A stretch of DNA of 64,000 bases from Parvibaculum lavamentivorans DS-1. Its GTDB lineage: Bacteria; Pseudomonadota; Alphaproteobacteria; Parvibaculales; Parvibaculaceae. Below, in pieces: positions 9,274-18,304 of this stretch; position 1 is the first letter of the stretch, and the number at the start of each line of letters is the position of its first letter. The stretch lies in the NCBI RefSeq assembly GCF_000017565.1, contig NC_009719.1, forward strand, positions 3,579,001-3,643,000, given 5' to 3'. The notes under the pieces were generated by a model that searched no databases, had not been told where the DNA came from, and saw only the letters and a program-made list of their open reading frames with translations. Made by a program: the position numbers and the translations under genes.

Positions 9274-10137
9274 TCACGCCTTCCCGCCAACGCCCAACGT
9301 CTCGCGAATCTGACGGCGAACCGTTTTCCAGAAGCGGTACACACGGATATTCGCATATCGCATGACGTATACTGACAGAAGTATGCGCTCCGAAAATGTG
9401 AGGTCGAGCATGCGCATTTCGGCGAAACATGCGGCGCGGAAGGATCGCCGCATCTCCCACATCTTCGCGGCGGGCTCGCTGGCGGAATATCTCCGGGCGA
9501 CGTCCCGGCCGGCGTAAAGCCGGGTTTCATTTGTCCCGGCGACCCCTTCAGCGAGGATGACCGGGAACATTGCGAGATGATCCCACGCCCATATGTAGGG
9601 ATAGTTCTTCTGCGTGCGCGCCAGTATTTCCACAAGGGTTTTGCGGTGCCAGAGGCCGTAGATGCTGTTCGAGCTGAGGTGCATCAGAACGTGTCCGATG
9701 CGGCGAATGCGCGAGCCCTTCTCCGGCCTGGAGAAGCTCCTTGTTTCGAGGACTTCGCCATTGTGGCGAACCAGGAGGCATTCGCTCGCCGCCAGCCGGA
9801 CCTTCGCGTCCCTGTCGAAGAGCTCTTTCAGTTTTTCAATATAGTCCGCATCCGACCAATCATCGTCGGCGCGCCACATGAAGAGTTCCGATGATGCTTC
9901 CCCAAGCAGAGAGAAGAAATTCGGCACCGGGCCGATATTGCTATCCCTTCTGATGAGACGGAAGCGCGGGTCCCGGTCGACGAAGCCTTGAGCAATGTCC
10001 GCGCTGTCATCCGTGGACGCATTGTCGGCGACGATTACCTCGATGTCTCGGTAGGTTTGGGTGCGCAGGCACTCCAGGCTTTTCGCAAGCGTGGCGGCGC
10101 CGTTATAGACAGGCACACCGATTGTAACCGTCGCCAT
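9274..10137 (-). CDS. Family 2 glycosyltransferase
   Basis: A 287-residue GT-A glycosyltransferase. The N-terminus reads TIGVPVYNGAATLAKSLECL, followed by VIVADNASTDDSADIA and the metal-binding MWRADDDWSDADYIEKL. It probably transfers the sugar made by this operon to a lipid-linked or polymer acceptor at the inner face of the membrane. The acceptor is not predictable. The C-terminal 80 residues are basic and may contact the membrane. It follows the C-methyltransferase by ten bases. Confidence 0.82.
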   Translation of the reverse strand: MATVTIGVPVYNGAATLAKSLECLRTQTYRDIEVIVADNASTDDSADIAQGFVDRDPRFRLIRRDSNIGPVPNFFSLLGEASSELFMWRADDDWSDADYIEKLKELFDRDAKVRLAASECLLVRHNGEVLETRSFSRPEKGSRIRRIGHVLMHLSSNSIYGLWHRKTLVEILARTQKNYPYIWAWDHLAMFPVILAEGVAGTNETRLYAGRDVARRYSASEPAAKMWEMRRSFRAACFAEMRMLDLTFSERILLSVYVMRYANIRVYRFWKTVRRQIRETLGVGGKA

Positions 10138-10147
10138 GCGCCGCTCC

Positions 10148-11383
10148 CTATCGTCCCGGCTGGACGGTCAATTCGGGAACGGCCGTTACGAACACGGCGC
10201 CCCATTCCCGCGCATAGGCGAGCTGCGCCATTACCTCTTCGCGGATGTTCCAGGGCAGGATGACGATGACGTCCGGGCGGTCCTGTTTTATCCGGGCTTC
10301 GCCGACGATCGGGATGCGGCTGCCGGGCATGAACTTGCCTTGCTTCGCGGCGGCGCGGTCCACGACATAGGGGATGAGATCGGGGCGGATGCCGGCGAAG
10401 TTCATGAGGGTGTTTCCCTTCGCCGCCGCACCATAGGCGCCGACCTTCAATCCCTTTCGCTTTGCGTCGATCAGGAATTCGAGGAAATCGTCCTTCATTT
10501 TTCCGGCGCGGGCCTGGAAGCCTTCATAGAAGCTCTCGCTCGCGACGCCGCATTCTTCTTCGCGGGCAAGCATGGCAGCGAGGCGCGGCGAGGCCTCATG
10601 CCGGCCGCTATCGGCGCGCTGCGCATAGACGCGCAGGCTGCCGCCATGTGTCGGCAGTTCCTCCACGTCGAAGCACCGAAGGCCATTGGCGGCAAAGATG
10701 CGGTTTACCGCCGTCAAGGAGAGGTAGGAATAGTGCTCGTGGTAGATCGTGTCGAACTGGTTTTCCTGAACGAGCTTCAGCAGATGCGGGAATTCGAAAG
10801 TGGATACGCCCGAGGGCTTCAGCAGCGCGGCGAAGCCCGATACGAAATCATTTATGTCCGGCACATGCGCAAGGACGTTGTTTGCCGCCGTGAGATCCGC
10901 CTGCCTGCCGGCTGCGGCAAGTTCCGTTGCGAGCTGAACGCCGAAAAAGCGTTCGTCGATCTCGATCCCTTTTTCCCGCGCCGCCGCGGCGGTGCTCGCC
11001 GTCGGCTCGACGCCGTAACAGGGGATGCCGCGCTCCTTCACATATTGAAGCAGGTAGCCATCATTGGCGGCCACTTCCACGACCATGCTGTCTGCGCCGA
11101 GGCCGAAACGGTCAACCATCGCGCCGACATAGGCCTTTGAATGAGCAAGCCAGCTTGTCGAGGTCGAGCTGAAATAGGCGTATTCAGCGGAGAACAACTC
11201 TTCGCGGCCCGCATGGTCTTCGGTCTGGACCAGCCAGCAAGTGGTGCAGACGAGCACGCGGAGCGGATACCAGGTCTCGGGACCATTGAGCGTTTCGGCG
11301 GTCAGATAGGCGTTTGACGGCGGAGCGGAGCCGAGGTCGATCAGCGACAAGGCCAGCGGCGCTCCACAATGACGGCACTTCAC
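10148..11383 (-). CDS. Nucleotide-sugar C-methyltransferase
   Basis: A 411-residue protein of the TylC3/NovU/TcaB9 type, which adds a methyl carbon to a keto-deoxysugar. An N-terminal zinc domain (CRHCGAPL; CTTCWLVQ) precedes the SAM motif VVEVAANDGYLLQYV and the catalytic-region motif FDTIYHEHYSYLSL, whose histidines act as base in the characterised family members. The C-terminal domain starts at VGAYGAAAKGNTLMNF. Its ATG overlaps the rfbC-like stop by four bases. With rfbF, rfbG and an epimerase upstream, the substrate is probably a CDP-4-keto-6-deoxyhexose, methylated at C3 or C5. Confidence 0.82.
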   Translation of the reverse strand: MKCRHCGAPLALSLIDLGSAPPSNAYLTAETLNGPETWYPLRVLVCTTCWLVQTEDHAGREELFSAEYAYFSSTSTSWLAHSKAYVGAMVDRFGLGADSMVVEVAANDGYLLQYVKERGIPCYGVEPTASTAAAAREKGIEIDERFFGVQLATELAAAGRQADLTAANNVLAHVPDINDFVSGFAALLKPSGVSTFEFPHLLKLVQENQFDTIYHEHYSYLSLTAVNRIFAANGLRCFDVEELPTHGGSLRVYAQRADSGRHEASPRLAAMLAREEECGVASESFYEGFQARAGKMKDDFLEFLIDAKRKGLKVGAYGAAAKGNTLMNFAGIRPDLIPYVVDRAAAKQGKFMPGSRIPIVGEARIKQDRPDVIVILPWNIREEVMAQLAYAREWGAVFVTAVPELTVQPGR

Positions 11384-11934
11384 TTTGCTTCTCTTTCTTC
11401 GACCAATGAAAAATTCCGGTCACGTTCCGAACGCTCGGCGATCTCCAGCGGCCATGCAATGGCAATTGCCGGATCGTCCGCCCTTACCCCGTCCTCAGCT
11501 TGCGGCGCGTAGGGCGCGGAGTGGACATAGAACATTTCGACATCGGATGTCAGCGTCTGAAAGCCATGGGCAAATCCCGGCGGAATGAGAAGGCTTGCGG
11601 CATTCTTTCCCGACAGAATTTCTCCGTGCCATCCGAGATAGGTGGGAGAGTTTTTTCTGAGGTCCACCGCCACGTCCAGCACTTCGCCCCTGAGGCAGGT
11701 GACGAGCTTAGCCTCTTCGTGCGGCGGATGTTGAAAATGCATACCGCGCACCGTGCCCTTGTTGACGGTCAGTGTGCGGTTGATCTGGGCAATGGGCCAC
11801 ACCCAACCAGCGGACGCCAACTCATCCGCGCAAAACAGACGCTCCAGCCAGCCCCTGTCATCGCCCATCCGGCGGCGATGCAGCAGCTTCAGCCCCGCAA
11901 GCGGCGTGTCGACGATTTCGAAGCGGCCGGTCAT
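11380..11934 (-). CDS. rfbC: RmlC-like 4-dehydro-6-deoxysugar 3,5-epimerase
   Basis: A 184-residue cupin-fold epimerase that inverts C3 and/or C5 of a nucleotide 4-keto-6-deoxyhexose. The conserved regions GTVRGMHFQHPPHEEAKLV (active-site histidine), DVAVDLRKNSPTYLGWHG and IPPGFAHGFQTL are present, at normal family length. Members usually act on dTDP sugars, but this one overlaps the CDP-glucose dehydratase gene by four bases and no rmlA or rmlB is nearby, so a CDP substrate is inferred. Confidence 0.82.
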   Translation of the reverse strand: MTGRFEIVDTPLAGLKLLHRRRMGDDRGWLERLFCADELASAGWVWPIAQINRTLTVNKGTVRGMHFQHPPHEEAKLVTCLRGEVLDVAVDLRKNSPTYLGWHGEILSGKNAASLLIPPGFAHGFQTLTSDVEMFYVHSAPYAPQAEDGVRADDPAIAIAWPLEIAERSERDRNFSLVEEREAK

Positions 11935-13019
11935 GATTGCCCCACCCTGGCAGAGAGCGCCTCGTAAGCGGCAATCTGATCAAGCGTGACCGCGCGCATG
12001 TCGCTATCCATGTTGAAGGCGCGGTACCAGTCCGCCAGCCACTGGACGCAGGGCGCGCCGGCGAGCTGGTCCCGCCAGCCAAGGAGGGAGCGGGCGCGGC
12101 GGCTGTCGATTTCCAGCGTCGCCATCTCATGGGGACCACGGTCAGCTGCCGGCTGCCACATGGCGCCGCTGCCAAGCGCGGCCTGAACCGCGCCTGCGAG
12201 TTCGGCGACGGTGAGCACGGGCGCATCGTGCGGGGGACCGAAATTGAGGGCGGCGGGTGCATCCGGCAGATCGGCCAGCCCGCGCACAAAGGTGAAATAG
12301 CCGCAGAGGCAATCCAGCACATGCTGCCATGGGCGGGCGGCCTCCGGATTGCGCAGGAGGAGCGGCTCGTTCTTGCGAAGCGCCCGCCAGATATCCGGCA
12401 CCAGACGGTCTTCGGAAAAATCGCCGCCGCCGATCACGTTGCCGCCGCGCGCCGTTGCCAGCCGGACGCCGCGCGCGGCGAAGAAGGAGCGCGCATAAGA
12501 CGCGGCGACGAGCTCCGTTGCCGCCTTCGACGCGGCATAGGGATCGTGACCTCCGAGAGGATCATCCTCGCAAAAGGAAATGCCCTGCTCGGCATTTTCG
12601 TAGACCTTGTCGGTCGTCACGACGAGCACAGTTTGAAGGGCGTTCACGGTGCGAAGCGTCTGCAGAAGATTGACGGTGCCCATCACGTTCACGGCGAAGG
12701 TTTCCACGGGATCGGCATAGGAACGGCGGACGAGAGGCTGAGCCGCCATGTGGATCACGATCTGCGGATCGGCATCGGCCACGACGCGGCGCACGGCCTC
12801 CACATCCCGCAGGTCGCCGATATGCGAGTGCACCGCCTCCCCTACCCGCGCCAGAGCGAAGAGATTGGGCTCGGCATCGGGCTCAAGCGCAAATCCCGTC
12901 ACATCCGCACCAAGACGCGAGAGCCAAAGCGCCGCCCACGAGCCCTTGAAGCCCGTATGTCCGGTCAACAGGACGCGCTTGCCGCGCCAGAAATCCTTGT
13001 CGAGCCCGTCAATGCGCAC
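11931..13019 (-). CDS. rfbG: CDP-glucose 4,6-dehydratase
   Basis: A 362-residue extended SDR that converts CDP-glucose to CDP-4-keto-6-deoxyglucose with bound NAD. The N-terminal motif VLLTGHTGFKGSWAALWL is characteristic of RfbG. The catalytic YxxxK is in DPYAASKAATELV, and VTTDKVYEN supplies the acid residue. It starts at GTG directly against the rfbF stop (TAGGTG). The partner rfbF immediately upstream makes the CDP-glucose substrate. No rfbH-type C3 dehydrase is present, so the route does not lead to a 3,6-dideoxyhexose. Confidence 0.93.
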   Translation of the reverse strand: MRIDGLDKDFWRGKRVLLTGHTGFKGSWAALWLSRLGADVTGFALEPDAEPNLFALARVGEAVHSHIGDLRDVEAVRRVVADADPQIVIHMAAQPLVRRSYADPVETFAVNVMGTVNLLQTLRTVNALQTVLVVTTDKVYENAEQGISFCEDDPLGGHDPYAASKAATELVAASYARSFFAARGVRLATARGGNVIGGGDFSEDRLVPDIWRALRKNEPLLLRNPEAARPWQHVLDCLCGYFTFVRGLADLPDAPAALNFGPPHDAPVLTVAELAGAVQAALGSGAMWQPAADRGPHEMATLEIDSRRARSLLGWRDQLAGAPCVQWLADWYRAFNMDSDMRAVTLDQIAAYEALSARVGQS

Positions 13020-13799
13020 CTAATCCCTCCAGACCTTCCATGGCGCGTTTCCGCCGGCCCACAGTTCTTCCAGATGATTTTTTTCACGCAGCGTGTCCAT
13101 CGGCTGCCAGAAGCCGGCATGGCGAAAGCTCATGAGCTGCCGGTCTCGCGCGAGCCCCATCAGCGGCTCGCTCTCAAAGGGGGTTGCGTCGCCTTCGATC
13201 CGGTCGAGAACCGACGGTTCGAGCGCGAAGAAGCCGCCATTGATCCAGGCATTGTCGCCCGGGGGCTTTTCAATGAAACGCTGCACGACATCGCCTTCCA
13301 GCTCGAGCGCGCCGTAGCGGCCGGGCGGGATCACGCTGGTCAGCGTTGCTTCCTTTCCGTGCTTCTTGTGGAAAGCGAGGAGAGCGTCAATGTCGACATT
13401 CGCGACGCCGTCGCCATAGGTCATGAAGAAGGTTTCGCCGGGATCGAGATAGTCGCGCACCCGCTTCAAACGCCCGCCGGTCAATGTGTCCGCGCCTGTA
13501 TCCACCAGCGTGACGCGCCACGGCTCCCGCGCCTTTTGATGGAAGACGATGTCGCCGTTTGCCGCATCAATCGTCACATCGGACGAGTGCAGGACATAGT
13601 TGGCGAAATATTCCTTGATCATATATCCGCGATAGCCGACGCAGATGACGAAATCGGTATGCCCGAAATGGGTGTAGATTTTCATGATGTGCCACAGGAT
13701 CGGGCGGCCGCCGATTTCGATCATGGGCTTCGGGCGGAGCTGGCTTTCCTCCGAAATGCGGGTGCCGAGGCCACCCGCCAATATCACAACTTTCGTCAT
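13020..13799 (-). CDS. rfbF: Glucose-1-phosphate cytidylyltransferase
   Basis: A 259-residue nucleotidyltransferase that makes CDP-glucose from CTP and glucose-1-phosphate, the first committed step of CDP-deoxysugar synthesis. The N-terminal signature VVILAGGLGTRISEESQLRP is exact for the family, and MIEIGGRPILWHIMKIY follows. YGDGVANVDIDALLAFH carries the metal-binding Asp. It is the first gene of the eight-gene minus-strand operon and begins only 12 bases after gmk ends, so it may be read through from the housekeeping genes upstream. Confidence 0.95.
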   Translation of the reverse strand: MTKVVILAGGLGTRISEESQLRPKPMIEIGGRPILWHIMKIYTHFGHTDFVICVGYRGYMIKEYFANYVLHSSDVTIDAANGDIVFHQKAREPWRVTLVDTGADTLTGGRLKRVRDYLDPGETFFMTYGDGVANVDIDALLAFHKKHGKEATLTSVIPPGRYGALELEGDVVQRFIEKPPGDNAWINGGFFALEPSVLDRIEGDATPFESEPLMGLARDRQLMSFRHAGFWQPMDTLREKNHLEELWAGGNAPWKVWRD

Positions 13800-13811
13800 C
13801 CGCCCTTCCCC

Positions 13812-14450
13812 CTACAGTGCTTCGCGAAGCTGCTTCACGAAGTTGGACAAGCCGGTCAACCGGCGCCGGCGAAGCCGCTCGGCGCGGAGGATCGCCTGCA
13901 ATTCGGCGAAGGCCCTGTCCACATCATCATTGATGATGATGTATTCATATTCCTGGTAGTGGCTTATTTCATCGGACGCCTTGGCCATCCGGGCGGCGAC
14001 GATGTCCGCGGGGTCCTGTGCGCGGCGCTCAAGCCGCTTTTCCAGCTCCTGCGCGGAGGGCGGGAGGATGAAGACTTTCACCAGATCCTCAGGTGCGCTT
14101 TCATCCAGTTGCTGCGTTCCCTGCCAGTCGATGTCGAACAGGACGTCGCGGCCGCGCGCAAGTGCATCCTCTACCGGCTTTTTCGGCGTACCGTAGTAGT
14201 TGCCGAAGACTTTCGCGCTTTCCAGGAATTCGCCCCTGTTGCGCATAATGCCGAAATCTTCCGTATCGAGAAAGAAATAGTCCTTTCCTTCGACTTCGCC
14301 CGGACGCGGCTTGCGGGTCGTCGCGGAGACGGACATTTCGATTTCAGGGTCGCTGTCGAGGAGGCGGCGCGAAAGCGTCGTTTTTCCGGCGCCGGAGGGC
14401 GACGACAGAACCAGCATCAGGCCACGGCGATGAATGGCGATTTCCGTCAT
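13812..14450 (-). CDS. gmk: Guanylate kinase
   Basis: A 212-residue enzyme that phosphorylates GMP to GDP with ATP. The P-loop is SSPSGAGKTTLSR; the GMP-binding region contains SVSATTRKPRPGEVEGKDYFF and the lid EKRLERRAQD. Length is normal. It lies six bases after yicC, an arrangement seen widely in proteobacteria, and is the last housekeeping gene of the fab-mltG-yicC-gmk run before the sugar operon starts on the same strand. Confidence 0.96.
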   Translation of the reverse strand: MTEIAIHRRGLMLVLSSPSGAGKTTLSRRLLDSDPEIEMSVSATTRKPRPGEVEGKDYFFLDTEDFGIMRNRGEFLESAKVFGNYYGTPKKPVEDALARGRDVLFDIDWQGTQQLDESAPEDLVKVFILPPSAQELEKRLERRAQDPADIVAARMAKASDEISHYQEYEYIIINDDVDRAFAELQAILRAERLRRRRLTGLSNFVKQLREAL

Positions 14451-14456
14451 CCCCGA

Positions 14457-15344
14457 TCACTCCACGTTTTGAATCTGTTCACGAAGCTGGTCGATCACCG
14501 TTTTCAGATCGAGGCCTATGCGCGTCAGGCTCACATCGGAAGCCTTGGAACAGAGGGTGTTCGCCTCGCGATTGAACTCCTGTGTGAGGAAATCGAGGCG
14601 GCGGCCCACAGCTTCACTTCCGTCGATGAGTTCACGCGCCTGGGAGACGTGCGCCATCAGGCGGTCCAGCTCCTCGCGGATATCCGCCTTGGTGGCCAGC
14701 AGCGCCACTTCCTGAGAAAGACGTTCTTCGGAGACGGATGAAGCGCCGAGCAGATCATTCACCTGGGCCGCGAGACGAGCGCGGATGGCTTCCGGCGCTG
14801 CCGCGGGACAAGCCGCCGCTTCGCGCGTCAGCCGTTCGATTTCATCTACCTGGGCACGCAGAATTGCCTCAAGCTTTGCGCCCTCCTGCGCACGTGCGGC
14901 GGCAAGCGCTGCCGCCGCCGCCTTGAAGGACTCGATCAGCGCCGCCTCGAATGCCTGTTTCGCCTCGTCGCTTTCCTCGACAGTCTCCGCGCTTTCCAGC
15001 ACACCTTTGAGGGCGAGAATGCCTTCCGGTCGGGGCGGCATCACCTCCATCGTCTGCTGAAGATCGGCGATGGCATCGAGCACCACCCGCAGCGCCTCCT
15101 TGTTGACGCGGAGCGGGACCGCATCTGACGCACGGTCGATCGTCAGCGTGATCTGGCAGTTGCCGCGCTTCAAATGCCGCGCGAGCTCGGTACGGAGCGG
15201 CGCTTCCAGCGCGTCCATACCAGCGGGCAGACGGAGCCGCGCATCAAGGCCCTTGCCGTTCACGCTGCGCATTTCCCAATGCCAGCGCGCAGGCCCGGCC
15301 GCGCCCTCGACGCGGGCAAAGCCTGTCATGCTGTTAAGCGACAT
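14457..15344 (-). CDS. yicC: YicC family protein (endoribonuclease-associated)
   Basis: A 295-residue protein of the YicC family, whose E. coli member is linked to RNA turnover and small-RNA stability. The signature N-terminus SLNSMTGFARVEG is present, as is the C-terminal DUF1732 region DVSLTRIGLDLKTVIDQLREQIQNVE. The ATG was chosen because the signature begins there; a longer frame upstream adds 31 unconserved residues. It lies between mltG and gmk on the same strand. Confidence 0.93.
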   Translation of the reverse strand: MSLNSMTGFARVEGAAGPARWHWEMRSVNGKGLDARLRLPAGMDALEAPLRTELARHLKRGNCQITLTIDRASDAVPLRVNKEALRVVLDAIADLQQTMEVMPPRPEGILALKGVLESAETVEESDEAKQAFEAALIESFKAAAAALAAARAQEGAKLEAILRAQVDEIERLTREAAACPAAAPEAIRARLAAQVNDLLGASSVSEERLSQEVALLATKADIREELDRLMAHVSQARELIDGSEAVGRRLDFLTQEFNREANTLCSKASDVSLTRIGLDLKTVIDQLREQIQNVE

Positions 15345-15403
15345 TGAGCCTCCATAGAATCGTTCCCCGGGTTTTGCCCGACTATAGCGCGGTTCGGCAC
15401 GGC

Positions 15404-16453
15404 CTACTGCGCCTTCTGGCGCTCGATCTGCCGCCATTCACGGACCCGCTCCAAATGTTCGGCCAGCGTACGGGAGAAGGCGTGGCCGCCGGTGCCATCG
15501 GCAACAAAATAGAACTCATCGGTATCGGGGGGATTGAGCACCGCTTCGAGCGAGGCCTTGCCGGGATTGCAGATGGGCGTCGGCGGCAGGCCGTCCACGA
15601 GATAGGTGTTATAGGGGGTCAGCCGGTCGAGCTCGCTACGGCGGATCGGACGGCCCAGAGCGCCTTTGCCTCCGACCAGACCGTAGATGATCGTGGGGTC
15701 GGACTGGAGGCGCATGGGCTTGCGCAGGCGATTGGTGAAGACGGCCGCGACGCGGGGACGCTCGGAAGCGACGCCTGTTTCCTTCTCCACGATGGATGCG
15801 AGAATGACCGCTTCTTCCTTCGTTTTGACCGGCAGATTTTCGGCGCGGGCTTCCCACAAGCGCTCCAGCAGGTCGCTCGCCGCTTTCTGCATCTCGGCAA
15901 CGATTTCCGCCCGCGTGGCGCCGCGCGTGAAGCTGTAGGTCTCGGGCAGTATTTTGCCTTCCGCGGGGACGGGCGGCATCTCGCCGAGCAGCACAGGATT
16001 GGCGGCGACGAGCAGCATTGCCTGCTCGCTGGTCAAGCCTTCGGGGATGGTGATGCGGTGAAGTATCGAGCGGCCTTCGCGCAGAATGCCCATGATCGCG
16101 GCCATGCTGGCGTGGGCGGGTATGCGGTATTCGCCGGCCTTGAGGTCTCCCTCCGCGCGGTGGAAGCGGACACCGGCGAGGAAGATCATGGGGTCGGAAA
16201 TAACGCCTTCCCGGTCCAGCAGCGACGCGATGGCGCGGACGCCTGTACCGGGCGCAAGCAGGACGACGACGGCTTCCTCATGCGGCCCGTGCGCCTCGAA
16301 CCGGTATTTCCCGTACAGAAAAATACTTGCAGCCAGAAGGGCAGCGAGGAGCGGCAGGACGAGCGCGGAAAGCAGAAGATAGCGGCCCAACCGCGACTTC
16401 TTCGGCGCAGAGGCTTGCTCAGACGCGTCCGGCGTATCGTCCCCGTTCGTCAA
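15404..16453 (-). CDS. mltG: Endolytic murein transglycosylase MltG
   Basis: A 349-residue inner-membrane lytic transglycosylase that cuts nascent peptidoglycan and is thought to end glycan-strand growth. A transmembrane helix lies at about residues 27-49 (YLLLSALVLPLLAALLAASI). The YceG domain follows with the catalytic-glutamate region ASIVEKETGVASERP and YNTYLVDGLPPTPICNPG. The start is TTG, overlapping the fabF stop (TTGA), which implies coupling. The C-terminus is the usual HAFSRTLAEH. Confidence 0.93.
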   Translation of the reverse strand: MTNGDDTPDASEQASAPKKSRLGRYLLLSALVLPLLAALLAASIFLYGKYRFEAHGPHEEAVVVLLAPGTGVRAIASLLDREGVISDPMIFLAGVRFHRAEGDLKAGEYRIPAHASMAAIMGILREGRSILHRITIPEGLTSEQAMLLVAANPVLLGEMPPVPAEGKILPETYSFTRGATRAEIVAEMQKAASDLLERLWEARAENLPVKTKEEAVILASIVEKETGVASERPRVAAVFTNRLRKPMRLQSDPTIIYGLVGGKGALGRPIRRSELDRLTPYNTYLVDGLPPTPICNPGKASLEAVLNPPDTDEFYFVADGTGGHAFSRTLAEHLERVREWRQIERQKAQ

Positions 16454-17706
16454 CCATCAACCTTTTTCAGCACCAGCGACGCGTTGGTACCCCCGAAGCC
16501 GAAGGAATTGCTCAAGGCGTAGTTCACTTTCTTGTCGCGCGCCTTGTTGGGCACGAGGTCGATCCTTGTGTCCACCGAGGGATTGTCGAGGTTGATCGTC
16601 GGCGGCAGCTTGCTGTCGCGCATGGCGAGCAGGCAGAAAATCGCCTCCACGGCGCCGGCCGCGCCAAGCAGGTGGCCGACCGACGATTTGGTCGACGACA
16701 TCGAAACCGTTTCAACGGCATTGCCCAGAAGGCGCGTGACGGCCCCGAGCTCGATCGTGTCCGCCATGGTCGAGGTACCGTGGGCGTTGATGTAGTCGAG
16801 ATCGGAAGGCGAAATGCCGGCACGCTTGAGCGCGGCCTGCATCGAGCGGAAACCGCCGTCACCATCTTCCGGCGGCGCCGTCACGTGATAGGCATCGCCC
16901 GAGAGGCCATAGCCGACGACTTCACCGTAAATCTTCGCGCCACGGGCCTTGGCGTGCTCGTATTCCTCGAGGACGACGACGCCGGCGCCTTCACCCATGA
17001 CGAAGCCGTCGCGATCGCTGTCATAGGGACGCGAGGCGCGCTCCGGCGTGTCGTTGAAGCCGGTGGAGAGGGCGCGGCAGGCCGCGAAGCCCGCGATGCC
17101 GATGCGGCAAATCGCGGATTCGGCGCCGCCGGCGACCATCACATCCGCGTCATCGAGCATGATCAGACGCGCCGCATCGCCAATGGCATGAGCGCCGGTC
17201 GAGCAGGCCGTGACGACGGAATGGTTCGGCCCCTTGAGGCCGTGCTTTATGGAGACGTAACCGGAGGCGAGGTTGATGAGACGGCCGGTGATGAAGAAGG
17301 GGCTGACGCGGCGCGGACCCTTGTCGCGCAGGGTGTAGGCTTCTTCGGCAATGCCTTCGAGACCGCCGATGCCCGAGCCGATCATGGTGCCGGTGCGGCA
17401 CTTTTCTTCTTCGGTTTCCGGCTTCCAGCCCGCATCGCTCAGAGCCTGAGTAGCGGCGGACATGGCGTAGACGATGAAGTCGTCGACACGCTTCGATTCC
17501 TTCGGCTCCATCCAGTCGTCGGGATTGAAAGCGCCTTCGCCCTCGCGTGGAACCGGCATGGCGATCTTGCAGGGGAGATCGGAGACGTCGAACTTCTCGA
17601 TCTTGCGGGCTCCGGATTCACCCTTGAGCATCCGGTTCCAAGTGGTTTCGACGCCGCAGCCCAGCGGCGACACCATACCCACACCCGTGACGACAACTCG
17701 CCTCAT
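16450..17706 (-). CDS. fabF: Beta-ketoacyl-ACP synthase II
   Basis: A 418-residue elongating condensing enzyme of type II fatty-acid synthesis; it adds malonyl-ACP to acyl-ACP. The thiolase-fold catalytic triad is visible as Cys in VTACSTGAHAIG, His in NAHGTSTMADT and His in SSVGHLLGAAG. The start MRRVVVTGVGMVSPLG is canonical. It follows acpP by about 100 bases and overlaps the mltG start. Confidence 0.97.
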   Translation of the reverse strand: MRRVVVTGVGMVSPLGCGVETTWNRMLKGESGARKIEKFDVSDLPCKIAMPVPREGEGAFNPDDWMEPKESKRVDDFIVYAMSAATQALSDAGWKPETEEEKCRTGTMIGSGIGGLEGIAEEAYTLRDKGPRRVSPFFITGRLINLASGYVSIKHGLKGPNHSVVTACSTGAHAIGDAARLIMLDDADVMVAGGAESAICRIGIAGFAACRALSTGFNDTPERASRPYDSDRDGFVMGEGAGVVVLEEYEHAKARGAKIYGEVVGYGLSGDAYHVTAPPEDGDGGFRSMQAALKRAGISPSDLDYINAHGTSTMADTIELGAVTRLLGNAVETVSMSSTKSSVGHLLGAAGAVEAIFCLLAMRDSKLPPTINLDNPSVDTRIDLVPNKARDKKVNYALSNSFGFGGTNASLVLKKVDG

Positions 17707-17807
17707 ATCGACAACACTCCACCTTGAAGTCCGGAGGCCGGAACGAACCTAAGAAGGCAGGGGCCGGGCGCACCATAGCACCCAGCCCCCGTTATTCGAT
17801 CAGCAGA

Positions 17808-18047
17808 TCAGGACTTGGCGTTCGCTTTGACGAACTCAATGGCGTCCTTGACGGTAAGGATTTTCTCGGCGGCATCGTCGGGAATTTCCACGCCGAATTC
17901 TTCTTCGAACGCCATCACCAGCTCGACGTTGTCGAGACTGTCCGCGCCCAGATCATCGATGAAGCTCGCGTTCTCGGTGACCTTATCCGCGTCGACACCC
18001 AGGTGCTCGACCACGATCTTCTTCAAGCGTTCAGCGATATCACTCAT
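17808..18047 (-). CDS. acpP: Acyl carrier protein
   Basis: A 79-residue acidic carrier that holds growing acyl chains on a 4'-phosphopantetheine arm. The attachment serine is in [20 protein letters not shown]. Its size, charge and position between fabG and fabF are standard for the primary ACP of fatty-acid synthesis. Confidence 0.98.
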   Translation of the reverse strand: MSDIAERLKKIVVEHLGVDADKVTENASFIDDLGADSLDNVELVMAFEEEFGVEIPDDAAEKILTVKDAIEFVKANAKS

Positions 18048-18304
18048 TTTAAGTCCTCAGATCTTATGGTTTTAACCGACCTCGCACATCCCGCTGCTCG
18101 CTTCAGGCATCGAGGACTGGATGTGATCGAATTCGGAGGAAAGGATGCCCCTCTTCTGGCCCATTTCAAGGCCGGACCGCAAGCCAAATCGAGGGTTTAG
18201 GTAACACACTTTTCGGCGCTGTGCCAGAGAACGCGGAGGCGCCGAATATCCTACTATACTCCTGAAACTGCTTATATTTCCGCAGCTTGGCAAGACCTTC
18301 ATAG

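Noticed and set aside
11937-14741. 934-codon open frame on the plus strand
   Set aside because: It runs antisense through rfbC-like, rfbG, rfbF, gmk and yicC, all with clear motifs; it is a by-product of GC-rich codon use.
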